A stretch of DNA of 64,000 bases from an uncultured Oligoflexales bacterium (GTDB lineage: Bacteria; Bdellovibrionota_B; Oligoflexia; Oligoflexales; JAPPIL01). Under the pieces are notes generated by a model, which was not told the DNA's origin, ran no database searches, and saw only the letters and a program-made list of their open reading frames with translations. The number at the start of each line of letters is the position of its first letter. The stretch's first letter is position 1. The stretch covers positions 1,146,001-1,210,000 of the forward strand of contig OY282434.1 of NCBI GenBank assembly GCA_958296095.1, read 5' to 3'. This document shows positions 53,902 to 63,449 of the stretch, in pieces. The position numbers were made by a program, and so were the translations under genes.

Positions 53902-56601
53902 CTAAGCAGAGGAATAGTCGTCATCATCGAGTTCATCTAGGTCAAGCCAATCCTCGCGCAGAAGATGAGCTTTGATCTCTTTTACCTTTGCCTGGTTGGT
54001 AAGAGATTTTTCTCCAGCATCGATAATCGGTTTTAGATATTTGATGCGGAGGTAACATATTGTCTTTTTATTTAGCTTCATAACAAGCAAATACAGACAA
54101 TTCACAGTTTCGGTGGGCATTGTTGCACATAACGAACAAAGCTTTTCCAGCCACAGCTCGACGGTAGCTACATTTGTAATTTTACAAAGTTGTAAAATTT
54201 CCCCACACATATCCAGACACAGCTTATCGTCCAGCCATCCTATATTCAGCCAATCGACAAAATTAGCTAACTCAGACGATTCTTTTGCGGCAACCCGCCA
54301 CTTGAGAAAGGCAATTGCTTTATGTTGTTGATTTTTATTGATGTTTTTACGCCGTAGCGAGTAGCCGACTCTCGCAAATAGCTTGCCCCAGTGTTGCCGA
54401 GTGCCAGCTGTTTTTTGGTAATAACGATATAACAAACTCTCGTCGCTGAGTAATGGATATTTTCCTTGCATGTAGTAATAAAAAAACAAATCGCTAAGCT
54501 TATCTGCCAGCGAATAGTTATAGCGATCTTCCTGCCTAAATTTTTGTAGATGTTGCAGACAGTAGTCAAATTCGTTACGAATAATTGTAAAAGTCAAATC
54601 ACTAGGAGCGTGGTAACCGATAAATCCCTCGAATGCTGCGAGCCACTTCTCATAGTTAGCTTGTGGAAAAATTTTTTCTCGGTATCTCTCTACTAGTTTT
54701 TTATCCAGTCGTTCCAAGCCAGGAAGCATATAGCCAAGCACGCCAAATTCTGGGAGCGTAAAGGTTTGCTCCACAAAACGTATGTCTAGGACTTTTGTTA
54801 GAACCGTTAGATAAAATCTTTTTTTTAAAGCTAAGTTAAGCAATGTCACCAAAGAACGTCCTCGGCTGAAGTGCATACCTATAGTAAATTGACTGTGACC
54901 ATCTTCGTATGCTTTTCGATCGAGATCGCGATGCGGTTGCGTGCACAGACTAGTGAGTATTTCTGTAAGTTGTGGTTGAATTGCATCGATCAAAAGTTCA
55001 TTTTTTTTCATTAAATTCGTTGCAATTAGGTTATGGACAGCAACTCGTGCCCCATGCCAATCAGGATTAATCCGTAAAGTGTCTTCCGCTGAAGAATCAC
55101 CACGATCAGGATGACTCAGCACCCATTTGCAAAAAGACAACCACTCAGACAAATTATCTGGAGTTATCGTAGAGCGAGCAACTTCGAGTATTGCCTGCAC
55201 GTAGATGGGACGAGCAATTTTTTCTTTGTTGTCAAGCCAGTATTGCAATCTCTCAGGTTCGTGAACAATTGTCTCTCGAAATACTTCTTGGAACACGCTA
55301 CTGAGTCCCTTTATCGTGATACGAACAATACAATCATCTTTGCTGAAAGTTAGTTCGTCTTGCCAAGTATTTATCCGAGTGAGCAATTCCGTATCGCTAA
55401 GCTTCTCAAGATCTGTCGGGGAAAAGGCACTGCGATTAAATGTCGAACCGTCGAGGGTTTCTGGATAAAAATAAATTACTTTATCAGGATGATTTTTGTC
55501 ATAATCTGCAACAAGTTTATCAAATTTTTTCTTATACTCACCGAACAACACTTCCGCAAAAGGATAGAGTTGAGTTCTACGTAGATCATCTGAACTGTAA
55601 TGAGTATCTGTCTCGACAACTCCAGCAATTATTTTGGCAAAGATTTCTTCTCGTTCTGCTGTCGATAAAAGACTTTCTTTGAAGTATTGGCAAGAGCTTT
55701 CTATCAGCTGAGAGAACTCGACACTGTATGGGTGCTTGCCATAGCTATCACTGGTAACAATCAACTCTCTGATCTTAGGTTTCGTTTTAGTGCTGATAAA
55801 TTTTGTATATAGATGTTGACGTAAACGTTTAAAAAAATCACTGGGCTGGTTACGTAATTCCTTGTCAAGTTTATCTATTTTATTGGGAAACTTTTCATAA
55901 AAACTCTCGCAAGCTACAGTTAGGGAGGTTGTAAGCATTTCATCAAAATCGATATCGTCATGCTCGCTCGGAAAAAGTTTATATCTATACGTCCCCATCG
56001 ATAACCTACTGGCAATGGCAGCAATCAATATTTCCGCAACCGGCAAAGGTTTTTGTTCAATGAGCGGAAGCACCCCGTCATCCAAGAGTTGTTGGCATTG
56101 CCAACTAGTAAAATAGTTCTCTGGGATACTTTGAGTAATAATTTGTAAAAGTTCTAAGGCTTCTGTCAAACAGTTGTGTTTTATCCAGCGCGCCAACAAG
56201 TTGAAGAGTAGGCTATCATGTAGGAGGATACCTTTCTTTAGATAGGCGAAAATCTTTTCTTTTATTTCCAGTGACTCCTGAATTGGAAGTTGCAATGCTA
56301 TTTCAAGGAGATCGCTAGCGATCCCTGCGTTGTTTACTACTCCTAGTTGCAACACTATCTGGACAACTTTTGCTGGCTCTTGTTTTGCCACCCTAATTAA
56401 ATAACGACCAGGAAACCATTTTTTAGCATGTAACGACCCGCTAGCTAATTTTTCTGGTTCTGGCAGGTCGGCAAAGAACCCGTTATCCTCAAGCCAGGCC
56501 AACCACTGCGCACTGCGGCTGTCGATTATCAGTTTGAAAAAATATTTTCTGTTTGCATCACTGCTTTTTATTATCTTAAGTAATCTTGTTTTATTTTTCA
56601 T
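53902..56601 (-). CDS. Uncharacterised 899-residue helical protein, AT-rich
   Basis: I do not recognise this protein. It is soluble and almost wholly helical by residue pattern, with repeated Leu-rich hydrophobic helices that suggest an alpha-solenoid (for example VVQIVLQLGVVNNAGIASDL, LLEIALQLPIQESLEIKEK). No nuclease or NTPase motif is visible. The opening WLEDNGFFADLP and WFPGRYLIRVAKQEP look like a capped solenoid start. The gene is clearly richer in A and T than its neighbours, a sign of recent acquisition. Its position beside the defence-type operon suggests, but does not prove, an immunity role. Confidence 0.75.
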   Translation of the reverse strand: MKNKTRLLKIIKSSDANRKYFFKLIIDSRSAQWLAWLEDNGFFADLPEPEKLASGSLHAKKWFPGRYLIRVAKQEPAKVVQIVLQLGVVNNAGIASDLLEIALQLPIQESLEIKEKIFAYLKKGILLHDSLLFNLLARWIKHNCLTEALELLQIITQSIPENYFTSWQCQQLLDDGVLPLIEQKPLPVAEILIAAIASRLSMGTYRYKLFPSEHDDIDFDEMLTTSLTVACESFYEKFPNKIDKLDKELRNQPSDFFKRLRQHLYTKFISTKTKPKIRELIVTSDSYGKHPYSVEFSQLIESSCQYFKESLLSTAEREEIFAKIIAGVVETDTHYSSDDLRRTQLYPFAEVLFGEYKKKFDKLVADYDKNHPDKVIYFYPETLDGSTFNRSAFSPTDLEKLSDTELLTRINTWQDELTFSKDDCIVRITIKGLSSVFQEVFRETIVHEPERLQYWLDNKEKIARPIYVQAILEVARSTITPDNLSEWLSFCKWVLSHPDRGDSSAEDTLRINPDWHGARVAVHNLIATNLMKKNELLIDAIQPQLTEILTSLCTQPHRDLDRKAYEDGHSQFTIGMHFSRGRSLVTLLNLALKKRFYLTVLTKVLDIRFVEQTFTLPEFGVLGYMLPGLERLDKKLVERYREKIFPQANYEKWLAAFEGFIGYHAPSDLTFTIIRNEFDYCLQHLQKFRQEDRYNYSLADKLSDLFFYYYMQGKYPLLSDESLLYRYYQKTAGTRQHWGKLFARVGYSLRRKNINKNQQHKAIAFLKWRVAAKESSELANFVDWLNIGWLDDKLCLDMCGEILQLCKITNVATVELWLEKLCSLCATMPTETVNCLYLLVMKLNKKTICYLRIKYLKPIIDAGEKSLTNQAKVKEIKAHLLREDWLDLDELDDDDYSSA

Positions 56602-56897
56602 TCAAACATCTCATTGACTAATTTCTTAATCCCTGAGTACTTGCAAAACTTTTTCTTGTTTGGCAGATAACTTCAACAAGCAACCCCCTACACCGAGAGT
56701 GGCATTAACAGAGGACACATCTAGCTATCGGCAGTTACAATATAATCCTTAATCTGTAAGAGTTAGCTGCTTGTACCTGAATTTGCCTCTTTTCTCGATT
56801 GGTTGGTGGAAACGATCGAACGGGAAAAGGCCACATGACCAACAGCGCGTCGTCGGTGTTTGCCGACCACGATAGCACGCAGTCGGCATTGGAGTTC
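56602..56897. other. Intergenic region with no recognised feature
   Basis: About 300 bp between two minus-strand genes. It lacks the repeats that fill other gaps. Short frames are present but none has a convincing ribosome-binding site or family match. Confidence 0.5.
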
Positions 56898-57458
56898 TTA
56901 ATAAGAAGTCGTGACATCACCGACGAAGGCATGGGTTACCTTCACTGCAAACGAGGCGACACTTAGATAACTACTCCCATCGCTTCTTTCGGCTGAGTTG
57001 AAGGTCATCTGCACTTTCGTGTGGTTTCCTAGGTTATGGTGGTCACCAAAAAACTCCATCTGACACGACGAACGCCTGTGATCATCTGCCGCTAACTCGA
57101 CGACAGAGCACGAACCTTTCCCCAGTTCGATACTATTGCTGAGATCAGTGAGGCGAAAACAGGTAGAACATCGCCAGGACGTGTGCCGCCGCATCGGAAA
57201 TATATACCTCTGCTCGATGTCACTCCGATAGCCGAAAGAAAAGACCGACACGTCGCCCTTTTCCCAATAAAGGATTTCATAATATGGGGTTTCATCGCCA
57301 CCCTGCCCAGGCTCCCAAGGCAATTGACCCCGATCAGAACCAAAGGCATCGGCAGATTGGCTTTTCATCTCCGCGGCAGACAGTGGAATGTCAGCCGCTT
57401 CCGCCTGCAGACATAGCACTGCCATCATCAATCCCATCAAACACCATCGTTTCAACAT
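56898..57458 (-). CDS. Small secreted Cys-containing protein
   Basis: This 186-residue protein has a Sec signal peptide (MLKRWCLMGLMMAVLCLQAE, cleavage near AEA). The mature part has aromatic beta-strand-like segments (YYEILYWEKGDVSVFSFGY) and a central CSTC plus two further Cys that could form disulphides. I know no family. The start at 57458 is set by AGGAGA six nt upstream; the longer frame to 57491 is rejected. Confidence 0.72.
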   Translation of the reverse strand: MLKRWCLMGLMMAVLCLQAEAADIPLSAAEMKSQSADAFGSDRGQLPWEPGQGGDETPYYEILYWEKGDVSVFSFGYRSDIEQRYIFPMRRHTSWRCSTCFRLTDLSNSIELGKGSCSVVELAADDHRRSSCQMEFFGDHHNLGNHTKVQMTFNSAERSDGSSYLSVASFAVKVTHAFVGDVTTSY

Positions 57459-57539
57459 AACACTTCTCCTAAAAATGAAATTAACCAACAACGGCTCGCA
57501 CTAGTAGCAAAAAAAAAACGGAAGTCATCAAAAAAAATT

Positions 57540-58970
57540 TAATTTTTCAGCAATACGAGCAGGGAGGCTTGGGGGCAAGAGGTGGGGGCAACCGCGAGAG
57601 GTTTGAGGGCAAGGACATCACTTAGCACAGACCTCCGTTGTCTTGGCGAGGCGCAGCGGAGCTAGTCCCTTAGCCCAAACCTCCGTTATCTTGGCACGGC
57701 GCAGCCCTACCGAGAAACCCGACCACAACAGGTATAGGCACATACTTTATCTAAAAGCATAATCTGACAGCAATATGGCAGTATTTATGGTCGGGTTTTC
57801 GTACGGCCTCGCCGTGCCGTTCATAAAGCCCTCGGTCGGCAAGAGGTGGGGGCAACCGCCGAGAGGTCTGAGGGCAAGAGGCAAGTAGCACAGGCCTCCG
57901 TTATCTTGGCACGGTGCAGCCCTACCGAGAAACTCGCCCTTGAGATAGGTGTGGCACATGCCTTGTGCAAAAAATAATCTAACGGCAGTATTGGCAGTAT
58001 TTGTGGTGCGAGTTTTCGTACGGCCTCACCGCGCCCTTCATGTGGCTCTCGATGGGCAAGGGGTGGTAGCAACAGCCGAGAGGCAAAGACCCTACTTAGC
58101 CCGTACCTCCGTTGTCTTGGCAGGGAGCAGACCTGCCGAGAAACTCTCCCTGAAATAGGTGCAGGCACATGCCTTGTGCAAAAAAAATAATCTGAATGCA
58201 ATAGCAAGAGGTCTGATGGCAAGGAGCGAGCGGGGAGCTAGAAAGCGGCAAAAAAGCCTCGTAGAGCGAGCGTTACAAAAAAGCAGCGTAGCGAGCGAAG
58301 CGAGCTAGGAAGCGAGCGATACAAAAAGCCGCGTAGCGCAAGCAGAGAGGGCGCGCAGAGTGGCCTGAGAACATGCAGCGAGCTAGAAAGCGAGCGATAC
58401 AAAGAGCTGCCAGCGCAGCTGGGCACGGCGCAGCCCTACCGAGAAACTCGCCATGAGCGGGTGTAGGCGCAGGCAGGGAGGCTTGGGGGCAAGGACACCA
58501 CTTAGCCCGTTCCCCCGTTATCTTGGCGAGGCGCAGCCCTACCGAGAAACTCTCCCCCCGAATAGGTGCAAGTACATGCCTTATGCAAAAGCATAATCTG
58601 ACAGCAATATGGCAATATTTGCGGTCGAGTTTTCGTACGGCCTCGCCCCGCCGTTCATGAAGCTCTCGGTAGGCAAGATTGAACGCAATAACGAGAGGTC
58701 TGATGACGAGCCCGAACGTAATAACGAGAGGCCTGAGAACAAAAAGCGAGCTAGAAAGCGAGCGATACAAAGAGCCGCGTAGCGCAAGCAGAGAGGGCGC
58801 GCAGAGTGGCCTGAGAACATGCAGCGAGCTAGGAAGCGAGCGATACGAAAAGCAGCGTAGCGAGCGAAGCGAGCTAGGAAGCGAGCGTTACAAAAAGCCG
58901 CAGCGTAGCGAGCGATACAAAAAGCAGCGTAGCGAGCGAAGCGAGCTAGGAAGCGAGCGTTACAAAGAGC
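57540..58970 (+). repeat. Large repeat block, plus orientation
   Basis: Three full structured elements lie at 57706-57839, 57921-58056 and 58538-58673, with truncated ones near 58132-58200 and 58436-58462. The copy at 57706 shows perfect arms CCCGACC/GGTCGGG and the hairpin TACGGC-CTC-GCCGTG. Units of the 45-bp family fill 58225-58400 and 58740-58970. The block runs into the stop codon of the small lipoprotein gene. No gene is seen inside it. Confidence 0.85.
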
Positions 58971-59265
58971 CGCGGCCGGCGCCGCGGCCGGCGCCGCTGC
59001 TGAGACCAGTTGGAGATTGGCGGCACACCTCGATTTGGTCTCCAGTGACGTTGGGGTCAGGGCGGCATTCGTGGGCAAGCCCTGCCGAGCTCGTCTCTTC
59101 GCTAGCCCCGAGGCTATCGGTGACCTGCGGGGTTGGGGTTGGCGGCCGTGTAGTTGATGCCGTGCTCGTCTCCTCGCTAGCCCTGAAGCTATCGGTGACC
59201 TGCGGGGTGGGTTTGCAGCTTAGGGACGCCGCGAGTAGCAAAGCTCCGACAATGGCAACGTGCAT
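58960..59265 (-). CDS. Short lipoprotein with internal duplication and repeat-derived end
   Basis: This 101-residue protein begins MHVAIVGALLLAASLSC, a lipoprotein signal with Cys17. A segment of about 30 residues is duplicated (TPQVTDSFRASEETS and TPQVTDSLGASEETS). The C-terminus runs through a 12-bp GC-rich direct repeat giving SGAGRGAGRGSL, and the stop codon comes from the 45-bp repeat family. The ribosome-binding site is weak. It may be a truncated remnant of a longer lipoprotein. Confidence 0.55.
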   Translation of the reverse strand: MHVAIVGALLLAASLSCKPTPQVTDSFRASEETSTASTTRPPTPTPQVTDSLGASEETSSAGLAHECRPDPNVTGDQIEVCRQSPTGLSSGAGRGAGRGSL

Positions 59266-59337
59266 GTTCTCGACCCGACAAAGACCGCGGCTGTTCTTCC
59301 CCGCGGTCGACCAGCTATGCCTCCATCATAACACAGT

Positions 59338-60285
59338 TCACGCGTTGCTATTCCAGGTGCGCCTAAGCTCTAGCAGGGCGCGGTTGTGCAAATCATGCGG
59401 CTTGACGCGATTTATTTCACGCTGCAAGGTAGGAGGGAAATTGCCCAGAAATTCCATCTCGTACTGCAACCAGACGGAGAATTGTCGGTAAACTGCATCC
59501 CGCATCTTAAAGCTGAGGGCAACTATTTCCTCGCTCGACCCGCCAACGTTGAAAATAAAATTGGCGTGTTGCGGGCTGATGAATACATGTTTTCGTGAAA
59601 ATTGCCGCACCCCTGCTTGGTCGAGCAACACTCCGCTGGGCACGCCAACCTCGTAATCGTTTTTGAACACACAGCCACAAGAGGGATGCAAAAATTGCCC
59701 CTGATGCACCCGCGCGTCTGCAACCTCGGCCATCCGTGCGGCGATCGCACCCTTATCACCTGGGCGCAGTTGCAGCGTCACCGCGGCAACGATCTCGCTG
59801 TTGCGCATGAAAAGCGTATCCTTGTAGCCGCGAAAAATTTCCCGCGGCCGTGCATAGACCTGCACCTCACCATCAGCAGTCACCGCGGTTACCTGGTGCA
59901 CCAGTGCGCTTATTTCGCCACCATAACAGCGTGCGTTCATGCGCACCGTCGCCCCCATCTGACCGGGCAAGGCTGTCATCCACTCCGCTCCCGTCAAGCT
60001 GTGCGCCTGGCAGTATTCGACAAAACTGTTGTTTGCCAGGCCCGCTTGGCAGGTAACAAGTTCGTCCACATGCTGGATAGTTGTCATGCGATGCAGGGAT
60101 AGCACTGCACCTTGCCAATGCTCATCGCTGACCAGCGAGTTTGTGCCTCCACCCAGAACAAAGTAAGGCGTGTGCTCACGGCGAAGCTTGTGCAGTGCCG
60201 CCTGTAACTCCGACAGCGACGCAGGTGCATACAGTGCCTCGCACGTGCCGCCAGTTTTGAAATAGCTGAGGTGGCTGAGTTTCAA
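59338..60285 (-). CDS. murB: UDP-N-acetylenolpyruvoylglucosamine reductase
   Basis: This 315-residue FAD enzyme makes UDP-MurNAc from the enolpyruvyl precursor with NADPH, an early cytoplasmic step of peptidoglycan synthesis. FAD-binding hallmarks are FKTGG, FVLGGGTNSLVSD and ALPGQMGATVRMNARCYGGE; the catalytic serine region is HPSCGCVFKN. The start is TTG, 9 nt after the sucD stop. It is the last gene of a minus-strand run with sucD. The other mur genes are not in the window. Confidence 0.94.
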   Translation of the reverse strand: MKLSHLSYFKTGGTCEALYAPASLSELQAALHKLRREHTPYFVLGGGTNSLVSDEHWQGAVLSLHRMTTIQHVDELVTCQAGLANNSFVEYCQAHSLTGAEWMTALPGQMGATVRMNARCYGGEISALVHQVTAVTADGEVQVYARPREIFRGYKDTLFMRNSEIVAAVTLQLRPGDKGAIAARMAEVADARVHQGQFLHPSCGCVFKNDYEVGVPSGVLLDQAGVRQFSRKHVFISPQHANFIFNVGGSSEEIVALSFKMRDAVYRQFSVWLQYEMEFLGNFPPTLQREINRVKPHDLHNRALLELRRTWNSNA

Positions 60286-60294
60286 CGCAGCTTG

Positions 60295-61176
60295 CTAAGC
60301 CAATGCCGCGGCAATCGTTGCCCCAATTGCAGCAGGTGAGGGGGCAATTTTTACCGCCGCGGCTTGCAAGGCCTCGATTTTTTCTGCCGCGCTGCCCTTG
60401 CCGCCCGCGACGATCGCACCAGCATGTCCCATCACCTTGCCCTTCGGTGCAGTGCGCCCCGCGATGAAGGCAGCTACAGGCTTGCTGATGTTGTCCTGGA
60501 TAAACCTGGCCGCCGAAATTTCCGCGTCCCCGCCAATTTCGCCGATCAAAACGATACCATCTGTGTCCGCATCACGTTCAAACATTGCCAGCAACTCGGT
60601 AAAATCCGTGCCGATGATAGGGTCACCGCCAATGCCGATACAAGTCGACTGACCGAGACCGCAGCTGCTCGTCTGCCACACCGCCTCGTAGGTAAGCGTG
60701 CCAGATTTGGAGATGATGCCAACCCGTCCTTCTCTGTGCACGTCGCCAGGCATGATACCGACCTTGCACTTGTCTGGGGTAATGACACCAGGGCAGTTGG
60801 GGCCGACGAGCCGTGACTTGCTGTGCTTGAGTGCCGCACTGACCTTGAGCATGTCGAGCACGGGGATGCCTTCGGTAATACAGACGATCAACTCGATCTC
60901 ACTGGCAATTGCCTCAAGAATGGCATCGGCAGCCAGCGGTGGTGGCACGAAAATCAGCGAAACATCGGCGGCAGTCGCGGCTTTTGCTTCTGCTACCGTG
61001 CCAAATACAGGCAGTTCGGTATCGCCCACCTGCACCTTCTCACCATGCTTGAAGGGATTAACTCCACCGACAAAGCGAGGTGCATACTCGTGCGACAGAC
61101 GGGTGTGCAACAAGCCCGATTTGCCGGTAATTCCTTGCGTGATAACCTTGCTACGCTCGTCAACCAATATCGCCAT
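60295..61176 (-). CDS. sucD: Succinyl-CoA synthetase alpha subunit
   Basis: This 293-residue protein has the standard length. The CoA-binding Rossmann domain shows [11 protein letters not shown] and GGVNPFKHG; the ligase domain contains [13 protein letters not shown] and the phosphohistidine site [14 protein letters not shown]. With the beta subunit it converts succinyl-CoA to succinate with formation of ATP or GTP in the TCA cycle. The beta-subunit gene sucC, often directly upstream, is absent here; an adenylate-kinase-like gene occupies that place. AAGGAG precedes the ATG. Confidence 0.95.
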   Translation of the reverse strand: MAILVDERSKVITQGITGKSGLLHTRLSHEYAPRFVGGVNPFKHGEKVQVGDTELPVFGTVAEAKAATAADVSLIFVPPPLAADAILEAIASEIELIVCITEGIPVLDMLKVSAALKHSKSRLVGPNCPGVITPDKCKVGIMPGDVHREGRVGIISKSGTLTYEAVWQTSSCGLGQSTCIGIGGDPIIGTDFTELLAMFERDADTDGIVLIGEIGGDAEISAARFIQDNISKPVAAFIAGRTAPKGKVMGHAGAIVAGGKGSAAEKIEALQAAAVKIAPSPAAIGATIAAALA

Positions 61177-61280
61177 CTATGCTCCTTAACGTCCGTCGAT
61201 CGCCAGCCAACCTCCCCCTATCATCGCGCAAAAACTCCGCACAAGAAACAGAATTCAGCTAGAGTGCAGGGCTAAGTTAT

Positions 61281-62210
61281 TCAGGCATGCAAGCGCACCA
61301 AGTCTTGGCAGATAACTCTGGGAATGCCGAGACTCCACATAGAGTCCATCGCGACGTTGGCAATCGAAGCCCGCAAGTCAAATGCCATGCGACCATTAGC
61401 CTTGTCGTAGACGGGCTGATGTGCATCTATAAGAGCAGTCTTGCCCGCCCCGATTTCTTTTTTCATAAAATCAACGCTCGGTTGCACATTTTCAACATAA
61501 AACAAATAGCGGGAACGCAACGCCTCGCCATCATCGTCTTCACGATTGCGTTGCTTTGCTCGCAGCAACATCTCCTGCTTACTGATGCTAAGATGCAAGA
61601 GCTTAATAATGGGAATGTCAGCCTTGGCAAAATAGGACAGCAGATGGCGTGCGGCAGCCACTGTGCGAGGATAGCCATCGAGAATGAAAGCACTGTTACG
61701 TATTTTTTCTGAAATTTCCAAACGCGACTCGATGAAGCACTGCGTCCAGCGGTCGGGCACTAGTAGCCCGTTCAAAGTGCAAAATTCCAGCCAGTCTAGC
61801 TGTGAAACACCCTTGTCGACACGCGCGGCCCCAAAGTGTTGGATGAGCCCTGGCATGAAGCGTTTTACCTTACTGCTCAAAGCGCGGGAAGAATCGATGC
61901 AGGCGAAGATGTTCGAGTCGCCTGAAATCTGGTAGCGCTCTGCCAACAAGCGTTCGTATTCACGCCCTTGCCGAGCATGATGGAAGGAATAGCGCAGAAT
62001 TTCTCCCATCGACAGGTGATGCGACGCGGGAATACTCAAGGCTTTGCTCAAGAATGTGGACACCTCCCCCTTGCCACAGCTAGAGGGGCCGGTCAAGATA
62101 AGCGCACCCCGATCCTTGAGCTTTATCTTCTCGACGACGACCGTAGACTTTTCAAGCAGGAAATCCCTCACGACGCGGGCTACCCTAATGCAAACGCGGC
62201 GCCCATTCAA
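61281..62210 (-). CDS. Adenylate-kinase-like nucleoside monophosphate kinase
   Basis: This protein of about 309 residues has the P-loop GPSSCGKGEVSTFL, the NMP-binding region after LSMGEILR, and the DGYPRTVAA motif that corresponds to DGFPRT of adenylate kinase. It is about 90 residues longer than adenylate kinase, mainly through an insert after the NMP-binding region (RYQISGDSNIFACIDSSRAL and on). Phosphate transfer from ATP to a nucleotide is likely; the acceptor is uncertain. The start is unclear: TTG 62210 has GAGG directly against it, and a GTG at about 62171 is possible. Confidence 0.7.
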   Translation of the reverse strand: MNGRRVCIRVARVVRDFLLEKSTVVVEKIKLKDRGALILTGPSSCGKGEVSTFLSKALSIPASHHLSMGEILRYSFHHARQGREYERLLAERYQISGDSNIFACIDSSRALSSKVKRFMPGLIQHFGAARVDKGVSQLDWLEFCTLNGLLVPDRWTQCFIESRLEISEKIRNSAFILDGYPRTVAAARHLLSYFAKADIPIIKLLHLSISKQEMLLRAKQRNREDDDGEALRSRYLFYVENVQPSVDFMKKEIGAGKTALIDAHQPVYDKANGRMAFDLRASIANVAMDSMWSLGIPRVICQDLVRLHA

Positions 62211-62222
62211 CCTCAGACTTGC

Positions 62223-63299
62223 CTAGAAGGAGGAAGAAGTGACCTGGCTGCGGTATTCTTCAACCTCGCCTGGAGGCAGACTCCGCCGTTGCAGCTCGGC
62301 TTGCGCCCATCCACTGACACGGCGGTCTTTGTCGAGCGTCGCGGCAACCAGATAGAGACCGCTCAACTCATCGCGCCCCACAACCAGTGCCTGTATGATA
62401 TGCCGACGTGCCCGCGGGCCTACCGTGTGCAGCGCGTAGCGCATAACGAAACGCTCAGCCGCATCGTTTTTGACGGTAAAGCGTTTGAAATAGTTGGCAA
62501 GCAGTGAAGGGCGTTCTTCTCCCAACGCTTGCAATACGGCGTTGTCGCCCACATTCATCCCCAGCTTAACTAGACCCACCACAGCTTTCATACGTATCCA
62601 CAAGCGGGGGTTGTTCAACGCTTCCCACAGAATTGCATCACTGCCTGCAAGCCTCAGACTGACAACATCCTGCACTGTCTTATACTGCTGCCACACGAAC
62701 TGGTGCGTCAACCCGCTTCGCCACACCTCCTCTTCCTGCACTGACCAAGCACGAGCAAACTGGATCTTGTCGCGCGGTGCAGGATTAGGCAATTCCAGAT
62801 AGGGGTTGCTGGCCAGGTAGCTGGGTGAGTCCCGCGGTCGTTCGACACTCCGCTCGGCAGCATCAGCAGGAAGTTCGTCGATGCTAGATACATCTGCCTG
62901 AATATCTGCCTGAATGTCTGCCTCTGGTGCAGGGGGCACGGCAGTCTCTGGCGCGGGTGCAACTTCTGGCGTGGGCGGAACGGCAACCACCTCCTGCCCT
63001 CCAGGTGGTGGAATCGCCGCTCCCTGGTCTGCTGTGTCCCAGAAAAGTGCTATTACTTCTTGACCTTGACTGAGTAAAGGAGCTACAATCTCGTCGGGGC
63101 TTTTGTCGTTGACCAAGATCTCGTAGGCGGCGTATCCACCGATAACCAAAATGATGACGAGTGCTATCAGGGCTTTCTTTACGACTGGGTTGCCATCATC
63201 GTGGTGCGTGGTGTCATAGGCAGATGATGCGGTAGCAGCTGACCCCGCCATCGCGGTGCGGCTGCCAGTTGCCTCGTGTGCGTTGTGAAGTGTTACCAT
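62223..63299 (-). CDS. Single-pass membrane protein with HEAT-like C-terminal domain
   Basis: This 358-residue protein has a polar N-terminal tail (about 40 residues), one membrane helix ([20 protein letters not shown]), and a Pro/Ala/Glu-rich linker with a duplicated [10 protein letters not shown]. From about residue 185 a helical domain resembles HEAT repeats ([32 protein letters not shown]). It should sit in the inner membrane with the helical domain on the far side. The function is unknown. GGAG lies six nt before the ATG. It is divergent from fusA and heads the minus-strand run towards murB. Confidence 0.75.
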   Translation of the reverse strand: MVTLHNAHEATGSRTAMAGSAATASSAYDTTHHDDGNPVVKKALIALVIILVIGGYAAYEILVNDKSPDEIVAPLLSQGQEVIALFWDTADQGAAIPPPGGQEVVAVPPTPEVAPAPETAVPPAPEADIQADIQADVSSIDELPADAAERSVERPRDSPSYLASNPYLELPNPAPRDKIQFARAWSVQEEEVWRSGLTHQFVWQQYKTVQDVVSLRLAGSDAILWEALNNPRLWIRMKAVVGLVKLGMNVGDNAVLQALGEERPSLLANYFKRFTVKNDAAERFVMRYALHTVGPRARRHIIQALVVGRDELSGLYLVAATLDKDRRVSGWAQAELQRRSLPPGEVEEYRSQVTSSSF

Positions 63300-63449
63300 A
63301 GTCGACTCCAGAACTCCCTAATTACATGTTCGTATTTTTTTAAAAATTATTTAGCAGAAATTTATCTGCAATGGCTGTGTGGCGGATGTAAAAACCGCCA
63401 ACATGGGATAATAGCATCAATTCCATTACTAACTTTAAGGAAGGTTAAG

